The notes under the pieces were generated by a model that worked only from the letters and a program-made list of their open reading frames with translations, was not told the DNA's origin and did not search any database. The translations under genes and the position numbers were made by a program. A stretch of DNA of 64,000 nt from Geothrix fuzhouensis. Lineage in GTDB: Bacteria > Acidobacteriota > Holophagae > Holophagales > Holophagaceae. The stretch lies in assembly GCF_024609325.1 (NCBI RefSeq), contig NZ_JANHMQ010000001.1, positions 868,001-932,000 on the forward strand, given 5' to 3'. Positions 25,275 through 33,877 of this stretch are shown in pieces. The stretch's first letter is position 1; each line of letters starts with the position of its first letter.

Positions 25275-26183
25275 CTACAGGCCGCCCCGCAGGTTCGCGA
25301 AAGTCCTCAGCCCTGCTTCGGTGGGCTTGAGCAGGGCCACGAGGCGGCCGCCGTGGATGGCCCGAAGGGGCGCGCCGGGGTCGGGGAAGCCCTCGGGCAT
25401 GGCCCAAGTGGCAGGTCGGGCTTCGCCCGTGGGGATGGCGCGGCCGTGGGCCAGGTGATCCGCTTCTTCATCCGAGAGCAGGCGCGCCGGGCACCACGGC
25501 AGCAGGTCCGCACCAGTGAGCAGGCGCTCCGAGCCCTCGCCTGGATCGACCCAGGGCCCGATGGCGGTGCGGCGGAGGGCCGTGAGGTGGGCACCGTAGC
25601 CCATCGCCCGACCCAGGTCTCGGGCCAGGCTGCGCACGTAGAAGCCGCCCCGGCAGGTGAGTTCCAGGGTGCTGCGCTGAGGTCGACCGTGGGTGAGATC
25701 GTGGGCGATCCAGCGGGCGGAGAGCAGGAAGACACGGCAGGGCTTCATCACGACTTCTTCGCCACGGTGGGCCTTCTTGTAGGCTGCCTCACCGTCGATC
25801 TTCTTGGCGCTGGTGGCGGGGGGCACCTGGTCCGTCCAGCCCAGAAAGGGTGCCAGGGCGGCATCCAGGGCTTCCGGCGTCAAGCCCGTGGAAAAAGCCT
25901 CGGAAACCGGCTTGCCGTGCAGGTCGCAGGTATCGGTTTCCACGCCCCAGGCGACCTCGGCCACGTAGGTCTTCGGCAGCGGATGCATCAATTCCATCAG
26001 CCGTGTGGCCTGGCCCGCCAGCACCAGCAGCAGGCCGTCTGCAAAGGGGTCCAGTGTGCCGCCATGGCCCAGGGCCAGCTTCTTCTGCCCTGCCTCGAAG
26101 GCCCGGCGCTTGAAGCCGCGGATCACGTCAAAGCTGCTCTGGCCCACGGCCTTGTGGACGAGGTGGATGCCGGATTCAACCAT
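25275..26183 (-). CDS. truB: tRNA pseudouridine(55) synthase TruB
   Basis: The 302-residue enzyme makes pseudouridine 55 of tRNAs. Motifs are HLVHKAVGQSSFDVIRGFKR, LGHGGTLDPFADGLLLVLAG (catalytic Asp), KTYVAEVAWGVETDTCD and GFYVRSLARDLGRAMGYG. The gene starts directly after the rbfA stop with no intervening base, so the two form an operon, a common pairing in bacteria. Confidence 0.95.
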   Translation of the reverse strand: MVESGIHLVHKAVGQSSFDVIRGFKRRAFEAGQKKLALGHGGTLDPFADGLLLVLAGQATRLMELMHPLPKTYVAEVAWGVETDTCDLHGKPVSEAFSTGLTPEALDAALAPFLGWTDQVPPATSAKKIDGEAAYKKAHRGEEVVMKPCRVFLLSARWIAHDLTHGRPQRSTLELTCRGGFYVRSLARDLGRAMGYGAHLTALRRTAIGPWVDPGEGSERLLTGADLLPWCPARLLSDEEADHLAHGRAIPTGEARPATWAMPEGFPDPGAPLRAIHGGRLVALLKPTEAGLRTFANLRGGL

Positions 26184-26576
26184 TCAAGTTTCTTCCGCTT
26201 CCGGGTCCACGGGCCGCGCGGCCCGCTCCTTCTCGATGTCCGCGAGGAGGGTCTCCATGTGGTTGCCGTCTTCCAGGGTGCCGTCCGGGAAGAAGCGCAG
26301 TTCTGGTACCCGCTTCATCTTGAGGCGCGAGGCCAGCTGACTGCGCAGGAAGCCCGCCGCGCGCCCCAGGGCCTTGCGGGTAAGGCCGTCCTGGGCCTCC
26401 TGATCCCCGCCGTTCGCGGGGAGCACGGTGAAGTACACCTTGGCCACACTCCGGTCCGGTGAGAGACGGACGGCCGTGAGCGTCACAAAACCCAGCTCGG
26501 GATCCCGGAGCTCGCGCTGCACGATTGTCGAGAGGAGGAAGTGGACTTGGTCTTCAAGGCGTTCAGGGCGTTGCAT
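26184..26576 (-). CDS. rbfA: Ribosome-binding factor A
   Basis: The 130-residue protein binds the 30S subunit during 16S rRNA maturation. The start at 26576 gives MQRPERLEDQVHFLLSTIVQ, matching the RbfA N-terminus. It continues with LRDPELGFVTLTAVRLSPDRS and VPELRFFPDGTLEDGNHMETLL, the typical PEL.F..D......I..LL ending. It is immediately upstream of truB on the same strand. The C-terminus is acidic. Confidence 0.94.
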   Translation of the reverse strand: MQRPERLEDQVHFLLSTIVQRELRDPELGFVTLTAVRLSPDRSVAKVYFTVLPANGGDQEAQDGLTRKALGRAAGFLRSQLASRLKMKRVPELRFFPDGTLEDGNHMETLLADIEKERAARPVDPEAEET

Positions 26577-26681
26577 GGTTTTCCTTTGCCGTTCCCATTG
26601 TACCCCACCCAGCCTTTTCACCTTCTCTGGCGGCACGGGCCTCCGCCATTGGATACCCTGGGTTTTTCAAAGGGCGCTGCC

Positions 26682-27419
26682 TTGACCGACTGGTTCGAAG
26701 CGTGGTTCGACGAAGACTATGCCCTGCTCTACGCCCACCGGGACGCGGAGGAGGCTCGTCTGGCGGTGAGCCAGGCTCTGCGGGTGGCTCCGGAACTGGG
26801 CCAGGGTCCCGTGCTGGATCTGGGTTGCGGCGCGGGACGCCACCTTGAGATCCTGCGCCAGGGTAATCCTCTGGCCTTCGGCATGGACCTCTCCCCGGCA
26901 CTCCTCCGCCTGGCTCCTACGAGCCTGCGTGCCTGCCTGCTCCGGGGCGACATGCGGCGCCTGCCCGTGAAGGAGCACTCGCTCTCCGGCATCTGTCTCT
27001 GGTTCACACCTTTTGGCTACTTCTCTGATGACCAGAATCGCGAGCTGATGCTGGATCTGGGGCGCCACTTACGCACCGGCGGCGTGCTGGTGATGGACTA
27101 CCTCAACGCCGAGGAGGTGAGACGCACCCTGGTGCCCGAAGACACCCTGGAGCGCGCCGGGGTGCGGGTCCTGAGCCGCCGCGCCATCGAAGGGGACCGC
27201 ATCGTGAAGCACATGACCCTCACGCAGCTGGATACCGGGGAGACTCGCGAGGCCATGGAGAGCGTCCGCCTCTATCAGCCCGCGGCCCTCCAGGAAATGG
27301 CTGCCACCGCAGGTCTGCGCCTGCGGTGCGTCATGGGCACCTACACCGGGGAGGCCTTCACCGAGGACAGCCCCCGTTGGATCGGCATCTTCGAGAAACC
27401 CTGTCAGCAGTTTGGATGA
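26682..27419 (+). CDS. Class I SAM-dependent methyltransferase
   Basis: I start at the TTG at 26682, which gives a 245-residue protein beginning TDWFEAWFDEDYALLYAHRD; a longer reading from 26541 would run into the rbfA upstream region. SAM motif I is VLDLGCGAGRHLEIL, followed by LAFGMDLSPALLRLA, LRGDMRRLPVKEHSLSGI and FTPFGYFSDDQNRELMLDLG. The layout matches small-molecule methyltransferases (Methyltransf_25 type). The substrate is unknown. It is read together with pgk and close to it. Confidence 0.82.
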   Translation: MTDWFEAWFDEDYALLYAHRDAEEARLAVSQALRVAPELGQGPVLDLGCGAGRHLEILRQGNPLAFGMDLSPALLRLAPTSLRACLLRGDMRRLPVKEHSLSGICLWFTPFGYFSDDQNRELMLDLGRHLRTGGVLVMDYLNAEEVRRTLVPEDTLERAGVRVLSRRAIEGDRIVKHMTLTQLDTGETREAMESVRLYQPAALQEMAATAGLRLRCVMGTYTGEAFTEDSPRWIGIFEKPCQQFG

Positions 27420-27471
27420 CGCCCTGGCCATCCTCCGTCAGAATGGAAGGTTCCAAATGCAAGGAGCAGCC

Positions 27472-28668
27472 ATGGGCTTCCAGTCGGTGCGGGATCTCAA
27501 CGTCAAGGGCCACCGGGTCTTTCTCCGGGCTGATCTGAATGTGCCGCTGAAAGAAGGCCGCATCACGGATGCCACCCGCATCCGTGAGACCCTTCCCACC
27601 CTGAAGTGCCTGCTGGATGGCGGGGCCTCGGTGGTATTGGCTTCCCATCTGGGCCGGCCCGAGGGCAAGGGTTTCGAGGTCGCCTTCAGCGCCGCGCCGG
27701 TAGCTGCCTGGCTGAAGGAGCAGGGCTTCGACTGCCGCCTGGCCAGCTACGTGAATGGCCCGGCCGTGGAAGCCGAAGCCGCCGCCCTGAAACCAGGCCA
27801 GGTGCTCCTGCTGGAGAACCTGCGCTTCGAGAAGGGTGAGACCAAGAACAACGATGACTTCGCCACCAGCCTGGCAAAGCTGGCGGACACCTACGTGAAC
27901 GACGCCTTCGGCGCGGCGCATCGGGCCCACGCCTCCGTCAGCGGCATGGTCGCCCACTTCCCCAAGGAGCGCGTGGCCGCGGGCTTCCTCATGGAGAAGG
28001 AGCTGAAGGCCCTCGGAAAAGTCACGGAGAACCCGGAAAAGCCACTGGTGGTGATCTTCGGCGGCGCCAAGGTGAGCGACAAGATCGAACTCATCCAGAA
28101 CTTCCTCGGCAAGGCCGACGCCATCCTCATCGGTGGCGCCATGAGCTACACCTTCCTCAAGGCCCAGGGCTTCGAGATCGGGAAGAGCCTGTGCGAGGAG
28201 GACAAGCTGGACCTGGCCCTGGACCTGCTGAAGCAGGCTGGGATCAAGGGCACTCGCCTGCTGCTGCCCCTGGATCATCTGGCCGCCTCCGAATTCAAGG
28301 AGGACGCCGATTGCGCCATCACGGTGGACCAGAACATCCCCGCTGGCCGGATGGCGCTCGATATCGGCCCTGAAACTGTCGCCACCTACGCGGCCGAGAT
28401 CCGCGCGGCGAAGACGCTGCTCTGGAACGGCCCCATGGGCGTCTTCGAGATGGCCTCGTACGCGGCCGGCACCCTGAGCATGGCCGAGGAACTGGCCGAG
28501 GCCGCGGACCGGGGTGCCTTCGTACTGGTGGGCGGCGGCGACAGCGTGGCAGCCGTGAACAAGGCCGGCGTGGCCGCCCGGATGAGCCATGTCTCCACGG
28601 GTGGCGGCGCCAGCCTGGAATTCCTCAGTGGCCTCGAACTGCCGGGCGTCGCGGCCCTCCAACGCTGA
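27472..28668 (+). CDS. pgk: Phosphoglycerate kinase
   Basis: The 398-residue glycolytic enzyme transfers phosphate between 1,3-bisphosphoglycerate and ADP. The ATG at 27472 follows AAGGAG at 27461-27466 and gives the standard start MGFQSVRDLNVKGHRVFLRA. Motifs are RADLNVPLKEG, SHLGRPEGKG, VNDAFGAAHRAHAS, FGGAKVSDKIELI, LWNGPMGVFEMASYA and VGGGDSVAAVNKAG. tpiA follows 119 bases later, so this is a glycolysis cluster; gap is not nearby. Confidence 0.97.
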   Translation: MGFQSVRDLNVKGHRVFLRADLNVPLKEGRITDATRIRETLPTLKCLLDGGASVVLASHLGRPEGKGFEVAFSAAPVAAWLKEQGFDCRLASYVNGPAVEAEAAALKPGQVLLLENLRFEKGETKNNDDFATSLAKLADTYVNDAFGAAHRAHASVSGMVAHFPKERVAAGFLMEKELKALGKVTENPEKPLVVIFGGAKVSDKIELIQNFLGKADAILIGGAMSYTFLKAQGFEIGKSLCEEDKLDLALDLLKQAGIKGTRLLLPLDHLAASEFKEDADCAITVDQNIPAGRMALDIGPETVATYAAEIRAAKTLLWNGPMGVFEMASYAAGTLSMAEELAEAADRGAFVLVGGGDSVAAVNKAGVAARMSHVSTGGGASLEFLSGLELPGVAALQR

Positions 28669-28787
28669 CCAGCCTCCAGGCAGGACATGCCGGGCAGGTG
28701 GATCGCTGATAGCCTCTACTTCTCCCCCACTGGTCCTGCCCCGGCCACCCCGCCGTCGACTGGTCCTGCGCCACCCAGGAGATCCTC

Positions 28788-29522
28788 ATGCGCTTCGTCG
28801 TCGCCAACTGGAAAATGAATTTCCTGTCCGACCAGGCCCGCGATTTTTGCGAAACCTTCCTCGCGGACTACACGCAATCGCCTTCGGTGACGGCCGCCAT
28901 CGCGCCCCCCTTCCACCTCATCCGCCCCGTGGCCGACAGCCTCCGAAGCCGCCAGGTGCGCGTGTTCGGGCAGAACGGCCACGCGGAACCGAACGGCGCC
29001 TATACGGGCGAGATCTCCATGGCTCAACTCCAGGACGCGGGCTGTTCAGGCGTGATCCTGGGCCACAGCGAGCGCCGCCAGCTCTTCGGCGAAACGGACG
29101 AGGCTCTGGTGGCGAAGGTGAAGGCCGCCCGCGACTGGAACCTGCTTCCTCTGCTCTGCGTGGGCGAGACCCTTGAGGAGCGGCAGCAGGGCCGGACCCT
29201 GGAGGTCCTGGACCGCCAGCTCTCCATTCTGGCCCGCACCGGCCCCACGCCCCTCTGGGTGGCCTACGAACCGGTCTGGGCCATCGGCACCGGCCTGCGT
29301 GCGGACGTGGGCCAGATCCGCCAAGCCCACGCCTTCATCAAATCGAGGATCGTCACGCTCATGAACCTGACCTTCGGTCCGGTCCCCATCCTCTATGGCG
29401 GCAGCATCACCCCCGAGAACTTCCCCGAGCTGCTCGACATTCCCGAGGTGGCCGGCGGCCTAGTGGGCGGCGCCAGCCTGGATCCCGTGAAGTTCGCCAC
29501 CCTGGTGAAGCAGGCGGGCTGA
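28788..29522 (+). CDS. tpiA: Triosephosphate isomerase
   Basis: The 244-residue TIM-barrel enzyme interconverts dihydroxyacetone phosphate and glyceraldehyde 3-phosphate. Conserved parts are VVANWKMNFL (Asn, Lys), the histidine loop ILGHSERRQLFGE, the catalytic glutamate loop VAYEPVWAIGTGLRA and the phosphate site YGGSITPENFPEL with GGLVGGASLDP. It meets the zinc-ribbon gene end to end at 29522/29523. Confidence 0.97.
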   Translation: MRFVVANWKMNFLSDQARDFCETFLADYTQSPSVTAAIAPPFHLIRPVADSLRSRQVRVFGQNGHAEPNGAYTGEISMAQLQDAGCSGVILGHSERRQLFGETDEALVAKVKAARDWNLLPLLCVGETLEERQQGRTLEVLDRQLSILARTGPTPLWVAYEPVWAIGTGLRADVGQIRQAHAFIKSRIVTLMNLTFGPVPILYGGSITPENFPELLDIPEVAGGLVGGASLDPVKFATLVKQAG

Positions 29523-30263
29523 TCAGTCACGGCTCAGGAAGTGATCCGCCACTTCGACGACCAGCCCGACCAAGCCCGCTGCCGTGAGCCAGTGATTGGG
29601 TGCGCCCAGCTGCTGCCCGAATTCATAGGAAGAAGCTGGGTGTTCGGTGATCTCGACCGTGGCGCGCTTCGCCTCCTTCAGCTCGGCGAGCTCCTGCTCC
29701 CGGGCGCGGTCCAGGCCACCACCGGCGATGAAGCCCAGCAGTCGGCGCAGCTCGTCCCGGTCGAACCAAAGGCCGTGGGCCTTGCAGACATCCAGCACCA
29801 CCCCTGATCGCCGTGCGTAGTTCACCCGGTTCATGCGCTGCCCACAGGCAGGACAAGGGCGGTACTGCACGGCCCCCAGCGCCGTCACGGGCGGGGCCCA
29901 AGGGGCCGGAAGAGCCCCCAGCACGGCGCCCTGGCGCTCCCGGCTGGCACCCAGCTGCTCGAACATGGCCCGGTCCAGCCATAGGCCGCCGCAGGCCAGG
30001 CAGGCCAGCGTCTCAAGATCACCCACGCGGCTGGCGGCGAGGGGCCTCCCGCAGGCAGGACAGGGGGCTCCTTCGGCTGTGCCCGAGGCTCGCGGGGCCA
30101 TGGCGGCCCCACAGGCCGGACAGTGGCTGGCCGACAATGGCACCAGGGCGAAACAGGCGGCACAGGCCACCGTGGCCAGCTGGGCCTGGCAATAGGGACA
30201 TTGCGGCACATCCGGAGGTACCGGAGCACCGCAACCGGAACAGCGGAGGGTCTGGGCTTCCAT
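29523..30263 (-). CDS. Multi-zinc-ribbon protein (zf-TFIIB type)
   Basis: The 246-residue protein carries at least four CxxC pairs in zinc-ribbon spacing: Cys-8/11 with 22/25, 34/37 with 48/51, 68/71 with 88/91 and 137/140 with 160 and His-163. The ribbons containing CLACGGLWLDRAMFEQL and CKAHGLWFDRDELRRLL match the zf-TFIIB pattern. A C-terminal helix near residues 220-240 (HWLTAAGLVGLVVEVADHF) is hydrophobic. Proteins of this type have no settled function. It shares one base with the lipoprotein gene upstream. Confidence 0.82.
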   Translation of the reverse strand: MEAQTLRCSGCGAPVPPDVPQCPYCQAQLATVACAACFALVPLSASHCPACGAAMAPRASGTAEGAPCPACGRPLAASRVGDLETLACLACGGLWLDRAMFEQLGASRERQGAVLGALPAPWAPPVTALGAVQYRPCPACGQRMNRVNYARRSGVVLDVCKAHGLWFDRDELRRLLGFIAGGGLDRAREQELAELKEAKRATVEITEHPASSYEFGQQLGAPNHWLTAAGLVGLVVEVADHFLSRD

Positions 30264-31015
30264 CAGTCTTTCTTCGGTTCCGGGTCCGGCTTGGCCGGGG
30301 GCGGCTCGTCCCGCTTTGCGGCGGGCTCCTGGTAGAAGCGCTGCTCCGCGAGCCGCATCCAGTGGAACTCGGAAGACAGTTTCTGTACCACGACGCGGGC
30401 GAAGCCCTTGGCCTCCTCCTCACGGATGCGGCCGTCGTCGTCCCGCGATCCGGGGGGGAGGGGATCCATGGCCTCGACCACCTCTGACGGTTCGATGGCG
30501 TCGGTCCAGAGCGGTTCCGGATTCCCGGGCTGGACCAGCCGGACCTGGGCCCGGACCACCTGAGGCCGGTAGCCCAGCCGATCGCGAGTGTGTTCCTGGG
30601 CCATGGCCGCGTTGGAGCCGGCCCACAGGCCCCAGAACAGGCCATCCACCACGCTCCAGCCACGGTTGCCCGAAGCTGCGCTCAGGGCGCCCACAGTCGC
30701 TCCCACAGCCACCCCCACGGTGGTGGGGCTGGGCTGGCCCGGCGCCGGGGAGACATCCCGAATATCCACCTGGAGTTCCACGGCCCCCACTGGTGGCTGC
30801 ACGCCTTCCGGAACAACCACCACCCGGGTGGCCAGCCGGGCCCGCAGGGCCGAGGCGTATTCCTTCTGGAAGCCCTCACGATCGGCCAGGCCCGCGGGCA
30901 GGCTCACCGACACGCTCACGGGCCCGGGATGCTGCCGGAAGGCTTCCACCTCTGGCCGTTGACAGGCCAGTGCCAGCATCAGGGGGGCGAGGAGCAGGAT
31001 GGGAGTGCGCCGCAT
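30263..31015 (-). CDS. Outer-membrane-type lipoprotein with glycine-zipper segment
   Basis: The 250-residue product has a lipoprotein signal, MRRTPILLLAPLMLALACQR, with the lipidated Cys at 18. A Gly/Ala-rich stretch GVAVGATVGALSAASGNRG at about residues 100-118 resembles a glycine zipper. The C-terminus is Pro/Lys/Asp-rich (PPPAKPDPEPKKD). No enzyme motif is visible. It is the first gene of a pair with the zinc-ribbon gene and diverges from the DAHP synthase gene. Confidence 0.72.
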   Translation of the reverse strand: MRRTPILLLAPLMLALACQRPEVEAFRQHPGPVSVSVSLPAGLADREGFQKEYASALRARLATRVVVVPEGVQPPVGAVELQVDIRDVSPAPGQPSPTTVGVAVGATVGALSAASGNRGWSVVDGLFWGLWAGSNAAMAQEHTRDRLGYRPQVVRAQVRLVQPGNPEPLWTDAIEPSEVVEAMDPLPPGSRDDDGRIREEEAKGFARVVVQKLSSEFHWMRLAEQRFYQEPAAKRDEPPPAKPDPEPKKD

Positions 31016-31110
31016 GGTGACCTCCGGCCCAAGTCTGGGGGCGGGCCTGGTCCCTGTCCAGACGGCCCTTCCTTTCTGAGCGGTAGAATCAGGCTCCTTC
31101 GCGAGGCCGC

Positions 31111-32142
31111 ATGCTCATTCTTATGGAACCCTCCGCCACCCGCGACCAGGTGGGCGAAGTCCTGGCCCTCCTGGAATCCGCGGGCATCCGCAGCCAGGTG
31201 AACGAAACCCCGGAGGCCCTCAGCATCGTGGCGCCGAACGCCTCCAAGGCGCTGAAGCCGGACCGCATCGAACCCATGGCGGGCGTCCGGCGCGTGGTGC
31301 CCATCACCAGCCCCTACAAGCTGGCCAGCGCGGACGCGGCCGCGGAGCGCACGGTGGTGGACGTGCGCGGCGTGAAGATCGGCGGGCCCGACCTGGTGCT
31401 GGTGGGGGGGCCCTGCGGCGTGGAAAGCCGGGAACAGCTCTTCACCGTGGCCCGCTACGTGGCCGAGGCCGGCGTGAAGCTGTTGCGGGCTGGCGCATTC
31501 AAGCCACGCACCAGTCCCTATGCCTTCCAGGGCTTGGGGCTGGAAGGCCTGCGGCTACTGGAGGAGGCCCGCGCCGAGTTCGGCCTCGGCATCGTCACCG
31601 AGGCCACGGAAATCGAGACCTTCGACGATGTAGAGCGCAGCGCCGACATGGTGCAGATCGGCGCCCGCAACATGCAGAACTTCGCTCTGTTGCGCCGGGC
31701 CGGACGCTGCGAAAAACCCGTGCTCCTCAAGCGGGGTCCCTCGGCCACTCTGGAGGAGTGGCTCTACGCCGCGGAGTACGTGCTCGGCGAGGGCAACCGG
31801 AACCTGGTGCTTTGCGAGCGGGGCATCCGGACCTGGTCCGATCACGCCCGCAACACACTGGACGTCAGCGTGATCCCGGCGGCGAAGATCCTCACTCATC
31901 TGCCGGTCATGGTCGACCCCAGCCACGCCACGGGGCGGCGGGACCTGGTTATCCCCTGCGCCCTCGCGGGCGTGGCCGCGGGCGCCGATGGCCTGCTGGT
32001 CGAGACCCACTGCAACCCCGAGAAGGCCCTGAGCGATGGCCCCCAGGCCCTGCTGCCTTCGGACTTCATCCGCCTGGTGGAACGGGCCCAGGCCGTGCAT
32101 CGCGCCCTGCAGGCGCCCAGCCTCACTGGGCTCTGGATGTAG
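31111..32142 (+). CDS. aroF: 3-deoxy-7-phosphoheptulonate (DAHP) synthase, type I-beta
   Basis: The 343-residue enzyme condenses phosphoenolpyruvate and erythrose 4-phosphate to start aromatic amino acid synthesis. Residues 1-70 form the ferredoxin-like regulatory domain seen in Thermotoga-type DAHP synthases, and the barrel follows with [81 protein letters not shown] and [19 protein letters not shown]. Feedback control through the N-terminal domain is known for relatives and inferred here. Confidence 0.95.
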   Translation: MLILMEPSATRDQVGEVLALLESAGIRSQVNETPEALSIVAPNASKALKPDRIEPMAGVRRVVPITSPYKLASADAAAERTVVDVRGVKIGGPDLVLVGGPCGVESREQLFTVARYVAEAGVKLLRAGAFKPRTSPYAFQGLGLEGLRLLEEARAEFGLGIVTEATEIETFDDVERSADMVQIGARNMQNFALLRRAGRCEKPVLLKRGPSATLEEWLYAAEYVLGEGNRNLVLCERGIRTWSDHARNTLDVSVIPAAKILTHLPVMVDPSHATGRRDLVIPCALAGVAAGADGLLVETHCNPEKALSDGPQALLPSDFIRLVERAQAVHRALQAPSLTGLWM

Positions 32143-32180
32143 GCCCCGCCCTGTGCAAGACTAGGAGGTTCGGAGTTTCC

Positions 32181-32531
32181 ATGAATGGCCTCGCCCTCGC
32201 GCTTCTGATCCTTTTCGGTGTCCTGCTCATCGGGACGATCCTGCTGCAGCCCGGCACCAAGGGGGGGCTCGGCGCCTCCTTCGGCGGCGGCGGCGCGAAC
32301 TCGGCTTTCGGCGCCCAGGGCGCCACGCCCTTCCTCTCGAAGGCCACCTATTGGCTGGCCGCCGGCTTCCTGGGCACCACGCTGCTCATCGAAGTCCTGA
32401 TCATCCGTGGCAACCGCTCCGTGCTGGAGAAGATCTCCGACAAGCCCACCATCACCGTGCCGGCGCCGATCGTACCTGCACCCGCTCCTGCGCCTGCTCA
32501 CGCACCCACCCCGGCTCCCGCGAAGAAGTAG
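32181..32531 (+). CDS. secG: Preprotein translocase subunit SecG
   Basis: The 116-residue inner-membrane protein assists SecYE. Two membrane helices are visible, [20 protein letters not shown] and [20 protein letters not shown], separated by the Gly/Ser-rich loop [12 protein letters not shown] typical of SecG. The tail is Pro/Ala-rich ([15 protein letters not shown]). The start follows AGGAGG about ten bases upstream. Confidence 0.93.
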   Translation: MNGLALALLILFGVLLIGTILLQPGTKGGLGASFGGGGANSAFGAQGATPFLSKATYWLAAGFLGTTLLIEVLIIRGNRSVLEKISDKPTITVPAPIVPAPAPAPAHAPTPAPAKK

Positions 32532-32597
32532 GCTCGCCCTGCGCGAAACGGGGCATTGACCGCATTCGCGCTTTGGGTGAAGATGGTTGTTCCACGT

Positions 32598-32683
32598 GCC
32601 CGCGTGGTGAAATTGGTAGACACGCCATCTTGAGGGGGTGGTGGCCACAAGCCGTAGCAGTTCGAGTCTGCTCGCGGGCACCA
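32598..32683 (+). tRNA. tRNA-Leu (anticodon GAG)
   Basis: The 86-base cloverleaf has acceptor stem GCCCGCG pairing with CGCGGGC, discriminator A and encoded CCA at 32681-32683. The D arm contains GGTAGACAC. The anticodon stem CCATC/GGTGG holds the loop TTGAGGG, giving anticodon GAG. A long class II variable arm and a T arm with TTCGAGT follow. It reads CTC and CTT leucine codons. Confidence 0.95.
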
Positions 32684-32687
32684 AACG

Positions 32688-32714
32688 AAAGAGCGCCGGT
32701 TTCGGCGCTCTTTT
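32688..32714 (+). terminator. Rho-independent terminator after tRNA-Leu
   Basis: AAAGAGCGCCG (32688-32698) pairs with CGGCGCTCTTT (32703-32713) around GTTT, and the stem runs directly into a T tract. Confidence 0.9.
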
Positions 32715-32718
32715 GCTG

Positions 32719-32770
32719 TCAGCCATCAGTTGTCAGCTCTCGGTGACTGATAGCTGATAGCTGATAGCTT
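32719..32770. repeat. Intergenic palindrome with ctgatag tandem repeat
   Basis: CTGATAG is repeated three times at 32747-32767. The preceding TCAGCCATCAGTTGTCAGCT (32719-32738) is a degenerate inverse copy, so the region can fold imperfectly. It lies between the tRNA terminator and mutY. Confidence 0.7.
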
Positions 32771-32776
32771 CAAACC

Positions 32777-33877
32777 ATGTCCTGGCCTGCTTCCTCCGAT
32801 CTCCTCGCTCCTCTCGCGCCCTGGTTCGACAGCGTACGGCGGGACCTGCCCTGGCGGGCCGGAGACCTTGATGTCCCCCACCCGGATCCCTATGCGGTGT
32901 TGGTGTCCGAGCTGATGCTCCAGCAGACCCAGGTGGCCACGGTGATCCCCTACTTCACGCGCTGGATGGAACGGTTCCCCAGCCCCGAGACTCTCGTGGA
33001 GGCCGACGAGGACAGCGTCCACAAGGCCTGGGAGGGCCTCGGCTACTATCGGCGCGCACGCTTCCTGAAGGCCGCCGCTGGCCGCATCGCTGCCGAGGGC
33101 TGGCCCAGTGACCTCGAGGGACTCGCCGATCTGCCGGGGCTGGGGCCGTACACTGCCGCCGCCGTGGGGTCCATCGCCTTCCAATGGCCCGCCCCTGCTT
33201 TGGATGGCAACGCCTTCCGCGTGCTGGCGCGCCTGCTGGTGATCGAGGGCGATCCCAAGGTTCAGGCCGCGAACCTGCGCACCTGGCTCGCCCCAGCCCT
33301 CGAAATCCTCGGCCCCGCCCGCATGACGCAGGCACTCATGGAACTGGGCGCCACCACCTGTTCGCCCACCCCCGACTGCGGAGCCTGCCCCCTGGCGGAC
33401 CGCTGCCTCGCCTGCCTCTCCAACCGTACGGCGGAGATTCCGCCTGTGGCGAAACGGGCGAAACCGAAGGTCTCTTCCCTCTGGCTGGTGGCCATGGAGG
33501 CCGAGGGCCACGTGCTGCTGCATGCCCCCGCAGCCAAGGGCCTCCTCGCGGGCCTCTGGCGCTGGCCCGCACTCAGTGCGGATCCAATCCCGGCCCAGCC
33601 GGTCGCTCCCAATGCCCAGTCCCTCACGGCCTGGCCCGGCTGGACCCAGGTCTACACCCATCGCCGCGAGGTTGTGAGCCCGCTGCATCTGCGTCTCGAG
33701 GCACGCTTCGAAGCGGCGGTGGGCCTGCACTGGGTGCCCTGGACTGAGCTCCCCGCCCTTCCCCTCGGGAGAAGGGATCAGCGTCTGCGTGACCTGCTGG
33801 CCGTCCCGGGACAGACGCCCATTGAGGCGCCGGATCCGACCGCCCTCATCCGAGTCTGTGCAGTCCCTTTGGCGTAA
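32777..33877 (+). CDS. mutY: A/G-specific adenine glycosylase MutY
   Basis: The 366-residue repair enzyme removes adenine opposite 8-oxoguanine. Features in order are WRAGDLDVPHPDPYAVLVSE, ELMLQQTQVATVIPYFTRWM (catalytic Glu), the helix-hairpin-helix LPGLGPYTAAAVGSIAF, catalytic Asp in ALDGNAFRVLARLL and the 4Fe-4S cluster CSPTPDCGACPLADRC. A Nudix-like C-terminal domain follows. The last 32 bases overlap the 3' end of the opposite-strand GHMP kinase gene. Confidence 0.95.
   Translation: MSWPASSDLLAPLAPWFDSVRRDLPWRAGDLDVPHPDPYAVLVSELMLQQTQVATVIPYFTRWMERFPSPETLVEADEDSVHKAWEGLGYYRRARFLKAAAGRIAAEGWPSDLEGLADLPGLGPYTAAAVGSIAFQWPAPALDGNAFRVLARLLVIEGDPKVQAANLRTWLAPALEILGPARMTQALMELGATTCSPTPDCGACPLADRCLACLSNRTAEIPPVAKRAKPKVSSLWLVAMEAEGHVLLHAPAAKGLLAGLWRWPALSADPIPAQPVAPNAQSLTAWPGWTQVYTHRREVVSPLHLRLEARFEAAVGLHWVPWTELPALPLGRRDQRLRDLLAVPGQTPIEAPDPTALIRVCAVPLA

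Noticed and set aside
23326-25407. 693-codon open frame opposite the oxidoreductase genes
   Set aside because: The plus-strand beta-gamma gene has unmistakable motifs, and the antisense product is compositionally odd (His/Gly/Val-rich) with no domain.
32598-32777. tRNA-Leu as an integration site
   Set aside because: No integrase, no repeated tRNA 3' end and normal housekeeping genes follow, so there is no sign of an island.
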